Position numbers and translations under genes: made by a program
Notes under the pieces: generated by a model
The model's database searches: none
The model's input: the letters and a program-made list of their open reading frames with translations, nothing else
What the model was told of the DNA's origin: nothing
NCBI GenBank assembly: GCA_014607495.2
Contig: CP053157.1
Span: 1,984,001-2,048,000 of the forward strand
Origin: Carposina sasakii
Taxonomy: Eukaryota; Arthropoda; Insecta; Lepidoptera; Carposinidae
Direction: 5' to 3'
DNA length: 64,000 nt
Shown: positions 34,139 to 44,456 of the stretch, one piece after another
How the letters are laid out: every line of letters starts with the position of its first letter
Numbering within the stretch: position 1 is the stretch's first letter

Positions 34139-35165
34139 CAGAATGATTTTGGTCGTCAACGTTCCCGAAAACTACGGAATCTCCTCATAATCACGATCAT
34201 TTTTCTCCATACCTGGGAAGTGTCTGGTTCCTTAGATATTAGGGTCCAAAGTTGAATAAATAGTCTGCATTTTTCTGCATAAATGCTCATAGACGCGCGT
34301 AGCAAGATTTTTTCACGAGAAATAATTAATATCTGTCTATGAAAAAACTATCATAAACAATGGACACTATTAATTTCACCCGATCAAGTTTTCTTTTTAA
34401 ATTACATCTTTTTCAAGCATTTTTTTAGCATAAACTTACTTTATTTGATGTATAGAGTATATGGGCGGCGTGCTATGTTTTTATTATTAAAATAATCAAA
34501 TTGCCTTAATTATTTATAATTTACCTTTTTATTTTTATATAATTAATACTTTAATACAATTTAAAAAGTATTTTATATGTTTGCTAGTCTGTGACTACTT
34601 CCGTTTGGTTTAATTTATGTTTATATAAATCAACCAAATAATTAATGGTAAAATATTTATTAATTTTTATAAAGATTTATTTTATTAATGTAATAATTAA
34701 TAAACTGTTATTTTGAATTATGTAAATGTATTGCTATTTATTTTATCAGCTGTTTCCGGTTCCGTTTTATTTAAAAATATGCAAGTTTATATTATTTAAA
34801 TAAATTGTAAAATCCTCATTTATTTTACTATGAATTAATCAATATTTTTAATTAAAATAGTAATTATTTTGAATATTTAATTATTATAAGTTGGTCGTTT
34901 GACTATCGATAAAGTTGACAAATAGAGGTGAATTATCAAATGTTAGTATTTAAGTCGCGTCATTTATTCGAAGACACATTTGTACTTCAATTTTTTACTC
35001 TGCCTGTTAATCATACTCTGCAAGTTACTGTTACTCTGCTCAAATAATAAATAATTTATTTGATTTATAATGTACCTTCAATTATGGACAATTATGAGCG
35101 TGACATGGGAACAACGCCGACAAGTACGTACCATTCGTTATGGGTGACAACGAAAAAACATCCTG
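34139..35165 (-). mobile_element. MITE family D, copy 3, split by a probable solo LTR
   Basis: Minus-orientation copy from CAGAATGATTTTGGTCGTC at 34139 to ACGAAAAAACATCCTG at 35165, TA-flanked. The order is normal to about 34459 and resumes at 35123, so about 660 bp of foreign sequence sits within the terminal 40 bp of the MITE. Confidence 0.8.
34462..35122 (-). mobile_element. Probable solo LTR inside MITE D
   Basis: AGTA occurs on both sides (34456-34459, 35123-35126), consistent with a 4-bp duplication plus a slightly altered junction. On the minus strand the insert runs TGTCGGCGTTGTTCCC ... CACGCCGCCCA, i.e. TG...CA ends as in LTRs, with an AT-rich interior containing AATAAA-like words. 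No internal retroelement genes are present, hence solo LTR by recombination. A DNA transposon is the alternative. Confidence 0.5.
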
Positions 35166-35167
35166 TA

Positions 35168-36570
35168 TTTAACATTCCGAACATACGTAATCAGAACGGA
35201 AAAAAGCTTCAGTTCCACGACTTACCTTTTCCTCGAATTACCTTTCTTAAATATTATCGGTAAAACATTCCTACAAATGAATTCCAACACGTGAATGTAT
35301 CCATAAATTCAAATATAAATCCATTCATTCACTCATTCCGGCGCCGTTCTGCGTAAACCCGCTGAAGCTTTCAGCTGAAATATAATAGATACGCAGCAAT
35401 TTTTACGGTTTAATGGGAAAAAAATAATAATTGAGATGTTGCCTCTCGACTGGGGGAGATGATTAGGGCGGTGTTCCATTGGTTTGCGATATAATGGAAA
35501 AACATTTTTAAGTATAATAGGTTCATTTACAGTTTTTTATTTGTATTTATATCGAATAATCATAAAATAATGGAAAAATTTGCGAAAGAAAAACTTCGCT
35601 AGCGTGAAAACTTTCCAGGATATAACAATTTTAAAATCACAATTTTAGACTTGCCAAAAAACGCTCCATACAAACGGCTGCTACGATATGAACGTCATTC
35701 TTTCAGTAACTTGTATGCGCGTCAAAGAACTTATTTATCCCATCTATTCGAAAAGGACGACTTGGTTCGCCTTTAAGTGCACCCAAAGGTAGTGTTTTCT
35801 ATAAGAAACTTTTAGCAGACGGTAATGAGTTTTTAATCCTGTTTATAAGTGCGCCGCAATTATCTTTGCCGCGCACTTTTTAAATTTGTAACATCTTAGT
35901 GTTCAGCGCCAAAGAAATCGAACGCAAATATTGTTTGAATAAAGACTGGTTGGTACGACGGCCCATAGTCGCGCCGCCGGCTGAATAAAAAAAAGAAATG
36001 AAATTAAAAACGCGCGAACGTAGGCCGCGTTTTCGTCAATTTTCACGGATTGTTAGAAATTCATGGCCTTGTTTTGAAAAATGAATTCTTCAAGTGATAG
36101 TGAAAGTATACAATTAACTCAAATAAAATTTGAGGCGCCTTTTATTTCCTTGGTGATTAAAAGTAGAGTGTATCACTCGGGCGCAAAATATATTTTTGGC
36201 TCGGGACACATACTTTGAATCCCTCGCTACGTTCAGGATACTATTAAAGAATCTCGAGCGTAGCTCTAGATTCAAAAAAGTGTTTAAAAATGAAGATTTA
36301 TTGAAAAAAAAAGATTTTATAAATGGACTTGCCCATTTAACTTCAAAGGCTTATTACTACCTCATTTGGACACTTAATGAAATTGTAATTTTACAAATAG
36401 GTATGATTTCAATTATTTATTCTGATAAGCATAAAATGTCATTAAAATTCAACCATAGTCAACTACTCTATTACCACGTTTAATTTTTTATTTATTTCTA
36501 CACAACAACACAAAAATATAGACATTTTGATTTTGTGTCCATATACGAGTATTATGAAATCTCGAAATAA
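35168..36570. other. Unassigned stretch
   Basis: A GC-richer patch at about 35860-36040 (GCGCCGCCGGCTGAATAAAA) and an ORF at 36196-36483 (+, Lys-rich, no domain recognised). No TIRs resolved. Confidence 0.35.
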
Positions 36571-36594
36571 CTAAAATTTTGAGATGTGCCCCTT

Positions 36595-36700
36595 TGTCGT
36601 AAGGGTTGACTAAGGAGCTCGGGTATTCTCTCAAGCGATAGAAAGTGGTCGCTGATCACTAACATCTGTATCCGCTATGATAAAAGGTGGCTGTTGACTT
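36595..36700 (-). repeat. Family I fragment (degraded)
   Basis: TCGTAAGGGTTGACTAAGGA, ATTCTCTCAAGCGAT and CACTAACATCTG follow the family I order in minus orientation. Confidence 0.5.
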
Positions 36701-36716
36701 ATACAGCAAGCGTTAA

Positions 36717-36896
36717 AGGCTCGAGCACACCGGATGCGTATGCGTGCACGTAAGCGTAGACGTACACGTACCTCTGAGTTTAATGTATAGAACTGTCACC
36801 GCTTGACGTCTATGCTTACGTCTACGCATACGCATCCGGTCTGCCCGTGCCTATACAGTTCCATACATACGAATACGCATTCGGTGTGCTCGAGCC
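36717..36896. mobile_element. CpG-rich MITE family C, copy 2 (internal deletion)
   Basis: TTAA at 36713-36716 and 36897-36900. The left arm is complete from AGGCTCGAGCACACCGGATG; the right arm lacks about 30-55 bp, giving 180 bp in total. Confidence 0.85.
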
Positions 36897-36904
36897 TTAA
36901 TAGT

Positions 36905-37174
36905 TCACAATATTACGGATAGTAAAACCTGATACAATTCAACATAATGTGCATCTTCTCCCATATTCATATCCTGCGCCTTGAACAAATAGAACTCCAT
37001 CATCATAGACCTATGTTTTTTTGTTGAAACGTACAATTTTAAAACTGGAAAAAACTTGCCACTGCCATTTGCATCGCCTAGCTTTACACAGTGGATTTCC
37101 AACCTAACCCTCACTGGATTAGGAATGATATTGCATTGTGTAGGAAACGACCGCAATTTGTTTTGAACGCTCAA
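36905..37174 (-). other. Possible coding remnant, minus strand
   Basis: An 89-codon frame with mixed, non-repetitive composition (for example NPVRVRLEIHCVKLGD and YLFKAQDMNMGEDAHYVEL). It starts only at a TTG and ends at a stop 6 bp from MITE C copy 2. No domain recognised. It could be an exon, a pseudogene fragment or chance. Confidence 0.2.
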
Positions 37175-37611
37175 TTCTCTTTTGTTGTAAATAAATAATG
37201 TTCTGGATATGAAACGTTGATAGATTGGTTTGTATTGTTCGGTCGGGGAATTAATGAGTCGTGCTAGCTATATCTAGTATACGCACTTAGAGGGTTATTC
37301 ACGTTTTCTGCTCATTGACCTTTTAAAATATGAGATCAGAGGCCAATTAAAAAAAGCTCGAAATCGCTATGGTGGGTCATTTTTCGAGTTTGTAATTTTC
37401 TAATGCACACTCAAGCCGGTGAGCGCAACTGAACCGTTGTAGTAATTTACAATTATATGGCTCTTTTAAGTTTAACAACTTATCCGCAATAAGTTTAACT
37501 TCACATCCTTTCGCTACGGTGAGGTTGTGGAGCATCATTTTCCATATAATTAAATCGCGACCCTTGTTTTGCGTCCTTAATGTACTTATTAGATAGACTG
37601 CTCCTTAGTAC

Positions 37612-37827
37612 TTAACATTTAATGGAGATCTGATAATTGAACTTTGAAAAAATGTACATTTCCAGCCATATGCGAGTACCAAACCCCTCAAACCGTAGTA
37701 CATCCTGCCCTCGCTTTATCAAGTCGTAGACGAGCACTCCAGCGGTTTTACGCTTCATGTCCCTTGCTTCATTAAAAATGAGTTTGAGAGGATCAGTTAA
37801 CCCTCTGTACGGACCTCTGAAATCCAA
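37612..37827 (-). other. Possible coding remnant or exon, minus strand
   Basis: A 71-codon frame with coding-like composition: GLTDPLKLIFNEARDMKRK, then TAGVLVYDLIKRGQDVLRFE. On the minus strand it is preceded by an acceptor-like TTGGATTTCAG|AGG; no good donor follows before the stop. I do not recognise the protein. Confidence 0.25.
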
Positions 37828-38129
37828 TCACAAAAGCGGTGGGACACGACTCTGTCACCGTTCGACATATCTCTAAACTCGACATATTGATATGTAAAAA
37901 AACAAAATGGTAGATAATATAAGCAGCTGATATTAATAGCACTTTTGCATATCGTAAACTGGTGGTACAAAACATTATCGACTGGCCAGAATGATGATGA
38001 TGTCGAGTATTTATAATACTTTACGTACTTATAGAATAAATACGTAAATAAACTGCTGAAGGTAATTATTATCCTGCAATTATGGCTAATGTATTTAGGG
38101 ATTATAGACATGTGTTTATGTCGTTTTCA

Positions 38130-38200
38130 GCTTAACGCAGTTCATTGCTGAACGTAGGCCTCCTCCATTGCACGCCACAAGGCTACTGCCATGGGGCGTT
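38130..38200 (-). mobile_element. SINE B 3' fragment (relic)
   Basis: GCTGAACGTAGGCCTCCTCC and GCACGCCACAAGGCTACTGC on +, the complement of the SINE B 3' third. Confidence 0.6.
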
Positions 38201-38525
38201 TATGTATATTGTGTGTTTATGTATAGACTGGTAAAACCATTATTTGTTACATTACTTGAAAATCGTAAATCAGTCTCTTCAGTCTCTTCAAGATTATGGG
38301 CGTAAATCTCTATTAGATTAATTCAAACTTAGAGTTATGTCGACGATTATTAGAATCGGGTCTTTGCACGCTTAATTGGAATTCCGGGTCAATTTTGGCA
38401 GGTTTCATACTTGCTTTGATGGGATTGATCATTTTAGTTAACGGATTTAAATTGTTAGGGTTGCCATTGTCTATTTCGGTGACAGTCATAGTCAGATATT
38501 ATAATACTCTGGGAATATAAATACA

Positions 38526-38620
38526 TACATATACATACGGCTGTGTTCTCGAAATGGGGAAGACTGCAGGATCCAGTGACGTGTTTATAGGTAGACGCGG
38601 GGTTTCATAATGAAATCTTT
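38526..38620 (+). repeat. Family I fragment
   Basis: ATACATACGGCTGTGTTCTC then GACTGCAGGATCCAGTGACG; 3' part missing. Confidence 0.65.
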
Positions 38621-38984
38621 ATAAAAAGTGGCACCAGAAAATCTATGTAAACGTAATAACTGCATTAGATTAGATTTTTAAACTTGAATCTCTCGACTTT
38701 GCTTGTATCAATTTATGACAATACGAGTAGATGCCCAGCCATACAATTGACCAGCTATTTGTCGTCTCATTTTTTGAGCGCTGTCACTGAATCTAGTTAT
38801 AATTCATCTAAGGCAGGATCATAAAGGAGATCTGACAGTCACGTTTAGAATGCAATGACAGCGGAATCAGTCACAAAATGTCTAGCTTACCGAGGTCGGC
38901 CCACCACTCATTCCCGCCTCTGCAACTCCTGTTAGCCAGGATCAACAGAGGCGACCAGAAAAATGCAAAACAAATCATAGAAAA

Positions 38985-39062
38985 GAATGCTCTATTTCCT
39001 TAGTCGAATCTTGCGATATGAACTGCAGCTGATGCATTTAAGTAAAGCCCCACATCAGAACA
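38985..39062 (+). repeat. Family I 3' fragment
   Basis: ATTTCCTTAGTCGAATCTTG, CTGCAGCTGATGCATT and AAGCCCCACATCAGAACAGG, the distal part of family I. Confidence 0.6.
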
Positions 39063-39272
39063 GGACAATCATCAATAACCTACGATATTTCCAGCACAAA
39101 ATACATAGGAATATCATGGATGAAATCCCCGAATACCTCACAGCCCTTGGACACGCAGATATGTTTATCGAGCAATCGAAGGGATGCGCAGGTAAACGGG
39201 ATGGCGCAAGGTCAACGCGTGCCCTTAGGGCATAGGTTACAGGCTGTGGCGATTTGTAAGTCACGTCTTATA

Positions 39273-39643
39273 CAGGATGTTTTTTCGTTGCCACCCTTAA
39301 CGAAGGGTACATACTTTATACATAGAATAAAGTAAATTTATGCCAAAAAAAAATGCTGGGAAACGATGTAAATTACTTGGATTTTTTTAAAATTACTTGG
39401 CCGGAAGAAATTTGTAGTATGTAGTGTTTATACTAGTTTTTTAACAGACATATATTAATGAAAAATCTTACTACGCGTTTCAATATGCATTTATGCAGAA
39501 AAACGCAGTCTATTTACTCAACTTTGGACCCTAATATCTTGGGAACCAGACACTTCCCAGGTATGCTTCCATGGAGAAAAATGATCGTGATGATGAGGAG
39601 ATTCCGTAGTTTTCGGGAACGTTGACGACCAAAAATCATCCTG
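39273..39643 (+). mobile_element. MITE family D, copy 4
   Basis: TA-flanked, intact ends CAGGATGTTTTTTCGTTGCC and complement CAGGATGATTTTTGGTCGTC. Its right edge abuts a perfect 25-bp palindrome. Confidence 0.88.
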
Positions 39644-39715
39644 TATAATCTAATATCGCCTAAGGTAAGTCAGTTAATTTAGTAAGTCAGTTACCTTAGG
39701 CGATATTAGATTATA
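39644..39715. repeat. Perfect 25-bp inverted repeat (hairpin)
   Basis: TATAATCTAATATCGCCTAA plus GGTAA at 39644-39668 is exactly inverted at 39691-39715, with a 22-bp spacer that itself holds GTCAG twice directly. The absence of mismatches suggests recent formation. Confidence 0.85.
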
Positions 39716-39958
39716 TATACAAAGTTGCCTTCTACCGGAAGGCATGGGCGCCCACCTACTTAAATAAATGGCTGTGTTGCCACAATGAATAGTCGAAACA
39801 GAACTTATTCTTATACAAATATTACATTATTATAGATATGTAATTAAACAGGCTAAAATGAACAAAAATCTCCTGCTCTCTGACCAGTAAATAAATCGCA
39901 GATCAAATCGCTTTTCGCTTATATATTAAATCCACTTTAAAAAGACGTTTATATCATA

Positions 39959-40933
39959 CTAGTGGACGCCCGCGACTCCGTCCGCGTGGACTACAGAAAA
40001 AAAAATGTCGAAATTATCCGGGATAAAAACATTTTCCCGGGATAAAAAGTAGCCTATATGTTAAGTGGGACCTGTCACAATATATTCCTGAAAACTGCAC
40101 CGAAATCGGTTAAGCCGTTCCTGAGATTAGCGTGCACAAACGCACAGACAGTCCCTTCCCGTGGGAATTTCGGGAAATCAATTCTTAGTGCTTCCCCGCA
40201 GTCTCCGATTTTAGCTTCACATGTACAGCGGTTTTTGTAAAAAAATTGAATTCCCGTTAGTCCCCTTCCCGTGGGAATTTCGGGAAATTCGTTCTTAGCG
40301 CTCCCTCGCAGTCCCTAATGAACGTACAGGTCTAATTTCGAATTCATATGTATCGCGCTTGTCGTAAAAAAATGAATTCCCGTTTGTCCCCTTCCCGTGG
40401 GAGTTTCGAGAAATCCGTTCCTAGTGCTTCCTCGGGGTCCCAAATAAACAAATATGCCCAACTTAAGATTCATATGTGTAACCGTTTTCATAAAAAATAA
40501 TTAATTCCCGTTGGCCCCCTTCCCGTGGGAATTTCGGGAAATTCGTCCTTAGTGCTTACTTGCAGTCCCTAATGAACATCTATGCCCAATTTCAGCTTAA
40601 TATGTATAGCGGTTTTCGTAAAAATTATGAATTCCCGTTTGTCCCCTTCCCGTGGGAATTTCGGGAAATCCGTTTTTAGTCCTCCCTTGCTCTCCCCAAT
40701 GAACATATATGCCCGATTTCAGCTTCATATGTATAGTGGTTTTCGTAAAAAATATAGAATTCCCGTTTGTCGCCTTCCCGTGGGAATATCGGGAAATTCT
40801 TATAGCCTATGTTCATCCAGGTCCTATAAGAATTCTAACGGTGAAAGAATTTTTAAAATCGGTCCAGTAGTTTTTGAGCCTATTCATTACAACCAAACAA
40901 ACAAAGTTTTCCTCTTTATAATATTAGTGTAGA
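39959..40933 (-). mobile_element. Composite Helitron-like element, copy 5, carrying a minisatellite
   Basis: Read on minus: A|TCTACACTAATATTATAAAG ... CTAG|T, 975 bp, with the standard 3' hairpin. The 3' 190 bp match the TCTATAC subfamily (copies 3, 9), but from about 40150 this is replaced by six tandem units and then by a different 5' end (TCTACACTAATATT type, GGCTCAAAAACTACTGGACC). It is thus a chimera of two Helitron subfamilies joined by tandem repeats. Confidence 0.88.
40151..40800 (+). repeat. Six-unit minisatellite inside Helitron copy 5
   Basis: CCTTCCCGTGGGAATTTCGG (or a close variant) recurs at 40154, 40264, 40390, 40518, 40645 and 40773, giving periods of 110, 126, 128, 127 and 128 bp. 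Each unit also carries a CAATTTCAGCTTCATATGTA-like block and AATGAATTCCCGTT. ORFs at 40058 and 40582 are frames through it. Confidence 0.92.
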
Positions 40934-41128
40934 TAGGTATACACACATATAGACTTATACAGTTGCTTATAAATATTTAACGATCAAGCTGAATTCATGT
41001 GATTTCAGGCCCAACATCAGCGAAATAGCATCTAAGTATATATGTATATATTTTGCAGTAAATGTTCACATTATATTCGAGAAACTGTCTCTTGCACAGG
41101 CACTTGTATTATTATAATAATAAGTCAA

Positions 41129-41344
41129 CTAGTAGACGCCCGCGACTCCTTCCGCGTGAATAACAGAAAAAAAAAACAAAATTCCGAAATTATCCGGGAA
41201 AAATATATTCTCCCTGGATAAAAAGTAGCCAATGTCCTTTCTAAGACTAGACTACCCGTGTACCAAATTTCATTAAATCGGTTCAGTAATTTTTGCGGAA
41301 AATTGATGTCGGAGTTGCTTTCACATGTATAATATTTGTAAGGA
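41129..41344 (-). mobile_element. Helitron-like element, copy 6
   Basis: CTAG at 41129-41132 next to the CCCGCGACTCCTTCCGCG hairpin; the other end, complemented, is TCCTTACAAATATTATACAT. 216 bp, TCCTACTAATATT-type subfamily. Confidence 0.85.
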
Positions 41345-41513
41345 TAAGTAATAACAATAAATTTTAATTTATTTATAGAATCTGTATGTAGTGGATACCA
41401 TCGATAAATTTATATACCCTGCCTGAAATTCAGTAGATATAACTTGCCTGAAATTCAGATTTTGTAGTCCGTAGTGTTATTTACCTCTATAATAATCGTT
41501 TCAAGGAGGCAAT

Positions 41514-41785
41514 TCCCCGAAATTTTTGAGCGGAAACGCAACCACTAACGAACTGTTAACGAAACGCGGTGCAAAGCAATATTTACTTTCCCCCGGAGTA
41601 TTAAGGTATATTTTAGCACGCAGTGGTCGCGAGTATGACAGAATAAAATGAAATATCTGTCTCGTGCTAATATGTGTCTAATTATGTCACAGTACAGTCA
41701 TTATTGGTTTGTTCTGAGTTCTGAGCGTCTACAACGGTTCCATTCCGGCTCCGATCCAACTCCAGACTTTTCGAGAATCGGCCCC
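41514..41785. mobile_element. MITE-like family N, copy 2
   Basis: Same internal order and ends as copy 1 at 9245 (GGCAATTCCCCGAAATTTTT; TTTTCGAGAATCGGCCCC). Length 272 versus 275 bp. Confidence 0.68.
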
Positions 41786-41809
41786 AAGTTAAGTTATCGT
41801 TTGTCACTG

Positions 41810-41878
41810 CTTCGTAGTAATTCGTAGTCCACGAATATTCGTAGTCTACGAATATTCGTAGTTCGTAGCATTTACTAC
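41810..41878. repeat. Short degenerate tandem of TTCGTAG words
   Basis: CGAATATTCGTAG-type words repeat three to four times with inversions; origin unknown. Confidence 0.5.
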
Positions 41879-42103
41879 AGCATTTCAAAGTGGCGCGGGA
41901 ACATGAAATACTTTGACCTAAAATATCTATTACAGGCAGGTATAATATGTAGGTACCTATATTTCAGAACAATAATTTAAATTAATGTGTATCATGCTCT
42001 TTTACGTGAACATATTAGGATAAATATGATAATGGGGACAACATTCAACCGGTTGTAACTTTGTTAATAATTAAAATATATAGGTATCTATATAATATAA
42101 GTG

Positions 42104-42215
42104 TTCCCAAAATGGGGTGGCCAGAACTGCATTCTCATGAAGGAGGTCTCATATCTAGGTCTAGCATAGCTGAGGGGTAAATGACTAGTTGCTAGCTTAT
42201 CGTCAGATAAACAAC
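42104..42215 (+). repeat. Family I fragment
   Basis: TTCCCAAAATGGGGTGGCCA, GAACTGCATTCTCATGAAGG and TTGCTAGCTTATCGTCAG in family order. Confidence 0.65.
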
Positions 42216-42262
42216 TTCTTTTTCCTTAAACAACTCTTACTATAGAGGAATATATCTTTCTA

Positions 42263-42522
42263 CAGGCTGTAACAGAAAGGGTATGTTAAGCGAAAAGCTA
42301 TGTAAATAGCCCACTATAGAGAACCTATTCCCGAAATTTGAGACTCGAAATCACATTTTTATTTTTCAAGATTGTAAGAAAATTCCTGAGATATTTAAAA
42401 ATTCTCCATACAATCGGGAATAATAAACATGTGATTTCAGGTCTCAAATTTTGTGGATAGGTTCTCTACGGTGGGCTATTTACATAGCTTTACGCTTTAC
42501 ATACCCTTTTTGTTACACCCTG
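42263..42522. mobile_element. Palindromic MITE family F, copy 2
   Basis: 260 bp, TA-flanked, nearly full-length palindrome, same length as copy 1 at 9614. CCACTATAGAGAACCTATTC at the left is mirrored by the complement of GGATAGGTTCTCTACGGTGG at the right. Confidence 0.87.
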
Positions 42523-43036
42523 TATATGCTCTTGTACAGAAGGAGATGTATCTAATATATCACAGTGTAGCGACGTATTACCACAGGGCACGTCATTGAC
42601 ACACTTGGTCATTTTCAAAAATTGTGACAAACAAATAAAACTTAATAACAACTTAATTATTAAAAGCGACAGGTCTTTATAACGCTAACTTAATACCAAA
42701 GTAGTCGAGCCACCATAATACACTTCGTATCAATATAACGATACCCTTCTACATAAATCACTTATCGTAAAACTATATTAAACTCGCTCATCACTACTTT
42801 GTGAATGACGTAACGGTTTAAGGGCCCGTCGTCAAGGGACTTTATTACAAGGGCCCCTTTCACTAAGTGCCCGATAGGGTCCGGTCCTTGGGGGCCTGTT
42901 TTGTACCGATAATTGCTAGGACTAGACTTTTTACGGCTCGCTTAGTTTGAGGGGAAAATGGCTGTGTAAGCCATGTTAATGTTGGAACAAATGGTTTGTT
43001 TTACTTGTTCCTTCTTGCGGCGTTTTATGTTTGTAT

Positions 43037-43168
43037 ATATTCCTAAATCATGAAGGAGATCTTACAGTGACGTTTGTCATGGCAAGGGCAGATGTGAATT
43101 ATCAGTGACAAATTGCTAGCTTATCGCCTGAGAGAATGCCTTATTCGACATGCACGGAAAGAGATTCA
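43037..43168 (+). repeat. Family I fragment fused to a family G tail
   Basis: CATGAAGGAGATCTTACAGT, GACAAATTGCTAGCTTATCG and CATGCACGGAAAGAGATTCA are family I; at 43172 this runs straight into CCCCGTAAGGGATAAAGGC and TATG repeats of family G (to about 43210). Confidence 0.65.
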
Positions 43169-43221
43169 GCTGCACCCCGTAAGGGATAAAGGCATGATTA
43201 TACGTATGTATGTATTATTTT

Positions 43222-43321
43222 GCAAATGGGGCAAATACCCCTCATGGCAGTCTTGTGGCGTGCCCTGGGGGAGGCCTACGTCTAGCAGTGGCCTGCAATA
43301 GGCTGTTGATGATGATGATGA
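43222..43321 (+). mobile_element. 5'-truncated SINE B, copy 6, with 11-bp TSD
   Basis: TGTATTATTTT at 43211-43221 and 43322-43332 flank the last 100 bp of a SINE B-like element ending GGCTGTTGATGATGATGATG. Confidence 0.87.
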
Positions 43322-43343
43322 TGTATTATTTTAAAATTTTACT

Positions 43344-43378
43344 ATGATTCAACCCCATTTAGCGGGGGGTTGAATCAT
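43344..43378. repeat. 13-bp hairpin
   Basis: ATGATTCAACCCC and its exact complement GGGGTTGAATCAT are separated by 9 bp. No T-run; function unknown. Confidence 0.7.
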
Positions 43379-43418
43379 ACGATAGTTAACGAGACCTCCC
43401 GCAGTGTGGCATCCTTAA

Positions 43419-43627
43419 AGGCTCGAGCACACCGGATGCGTATGCGTGCACGTAAGCGTAGACGTACACGTACCTCTGAGTAGAACTGTCACCGCTTGAC
43501 GTCTATGCTTACGTCTACGCATACGCATCTGGTCTGCCCATGCCTATACAGTTCCATACATTACAACTCAGAGGTACGTATACGTCTACGCTTACGTGCA
43601 CGCACACGCATCCGGTGTGCTCGAGCC
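43419..43627. mobile_element. CpG-rich MITE family C, copy 3
   Basis: TTAA at 43415-43418 and 43628-43631. Terminal repeats AGGCTCGAGCACACCGGATG / complement GGCTCGAGCACACCGGATGC continue inward as inverted CGTA-rich arms of about 60 bp. Confidence 0.88.
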
Positions 43628-43631
43628 TTAA

Positions 43632-44160
43632 GGCACCCTGGGGATGATTACCCTATTATTCGTACTTATTATACTATAGGTAGAATATTCAAGTAAATAT
43701 GTGATAGTTTATAAATATTCTTAGGTAAATAATAAAGAATTTTGTTTCTTTGTTAGTAAAAATACTTTTTACTTTTAATTTTAAACAACGATATTTCCAA
43801 TAGAAACACGTACATATAACGACGCCCTTTTTATTATACTAATATTTGGTATGTTATATTTTTATTTATGGTCGCAATATAAATATAGTAAGCCATAATT
43901 CAACGCTTACAATGATTATTTAGAAGGCAGGCTCCGTAACAAAATAATTGTCATTAAATACAGAGTTTGCAAAAAAATGCAAGGCATGCTTGTCTCTGCT
44001 AGAGATAAACATGTACCACCCTAGGCCGCATCTTGCTTAACATCAGGCACGTAGGCGGTCAAATATTTGCCTAGCTAATTGTAAAAAAAAAAAATATCAT
44101 ACAGCATACTAGATAACAAAGTGAGACAAATACCGTAGCCATAGGTAAATTATGTATCTA
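43632..44160. other. Unassigned AT-rich stretch
   Basis: Nothing recognised. Confidence 0.35.
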
Positions 44161-44162
44161 TA

Positions 44163-44454
44163 CAGGATGTTTTTTCGTTGCCACCCTTAACGAAGGTAGC
44201 GTACTCTAGCCATCAAATAAAGTAAGATGATGTAAATTTTTTAATTTTTTTTTATTACTTGATCGAGCGAAATTTATCTTGCTACGCGCGTCTATGTGCA
44301 TTTATGCAGAAAAACGCAGAATATTTACTCAACTTAGGACCCTAATATCTTGGAAACCAGACACTTCCCAGGTATGCTTCCATGAAGATAAATGATCGTG
44401 ATGATGAGGAGATTCAGTAGTTTTCAGGAACGTTGACGACCAAAAATCAACCTG
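44163..44454 (+). mobile_element. MITE family D, copy 5 (internal deletion)
   Basis: TA-flanked, 292 bp; lacks about 70-90 bp between AATTTATC and CTTGCTACGCGCG compared with copies 4 and 7. Confidence 0.85.
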
Positions 44455-44456
44455 TA

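Noticed and set aside
40058..40932. ORFs with repeated SRGNFGKS peptide
   Set aside because: Explained by the minisatellite within Helitron copy 5.
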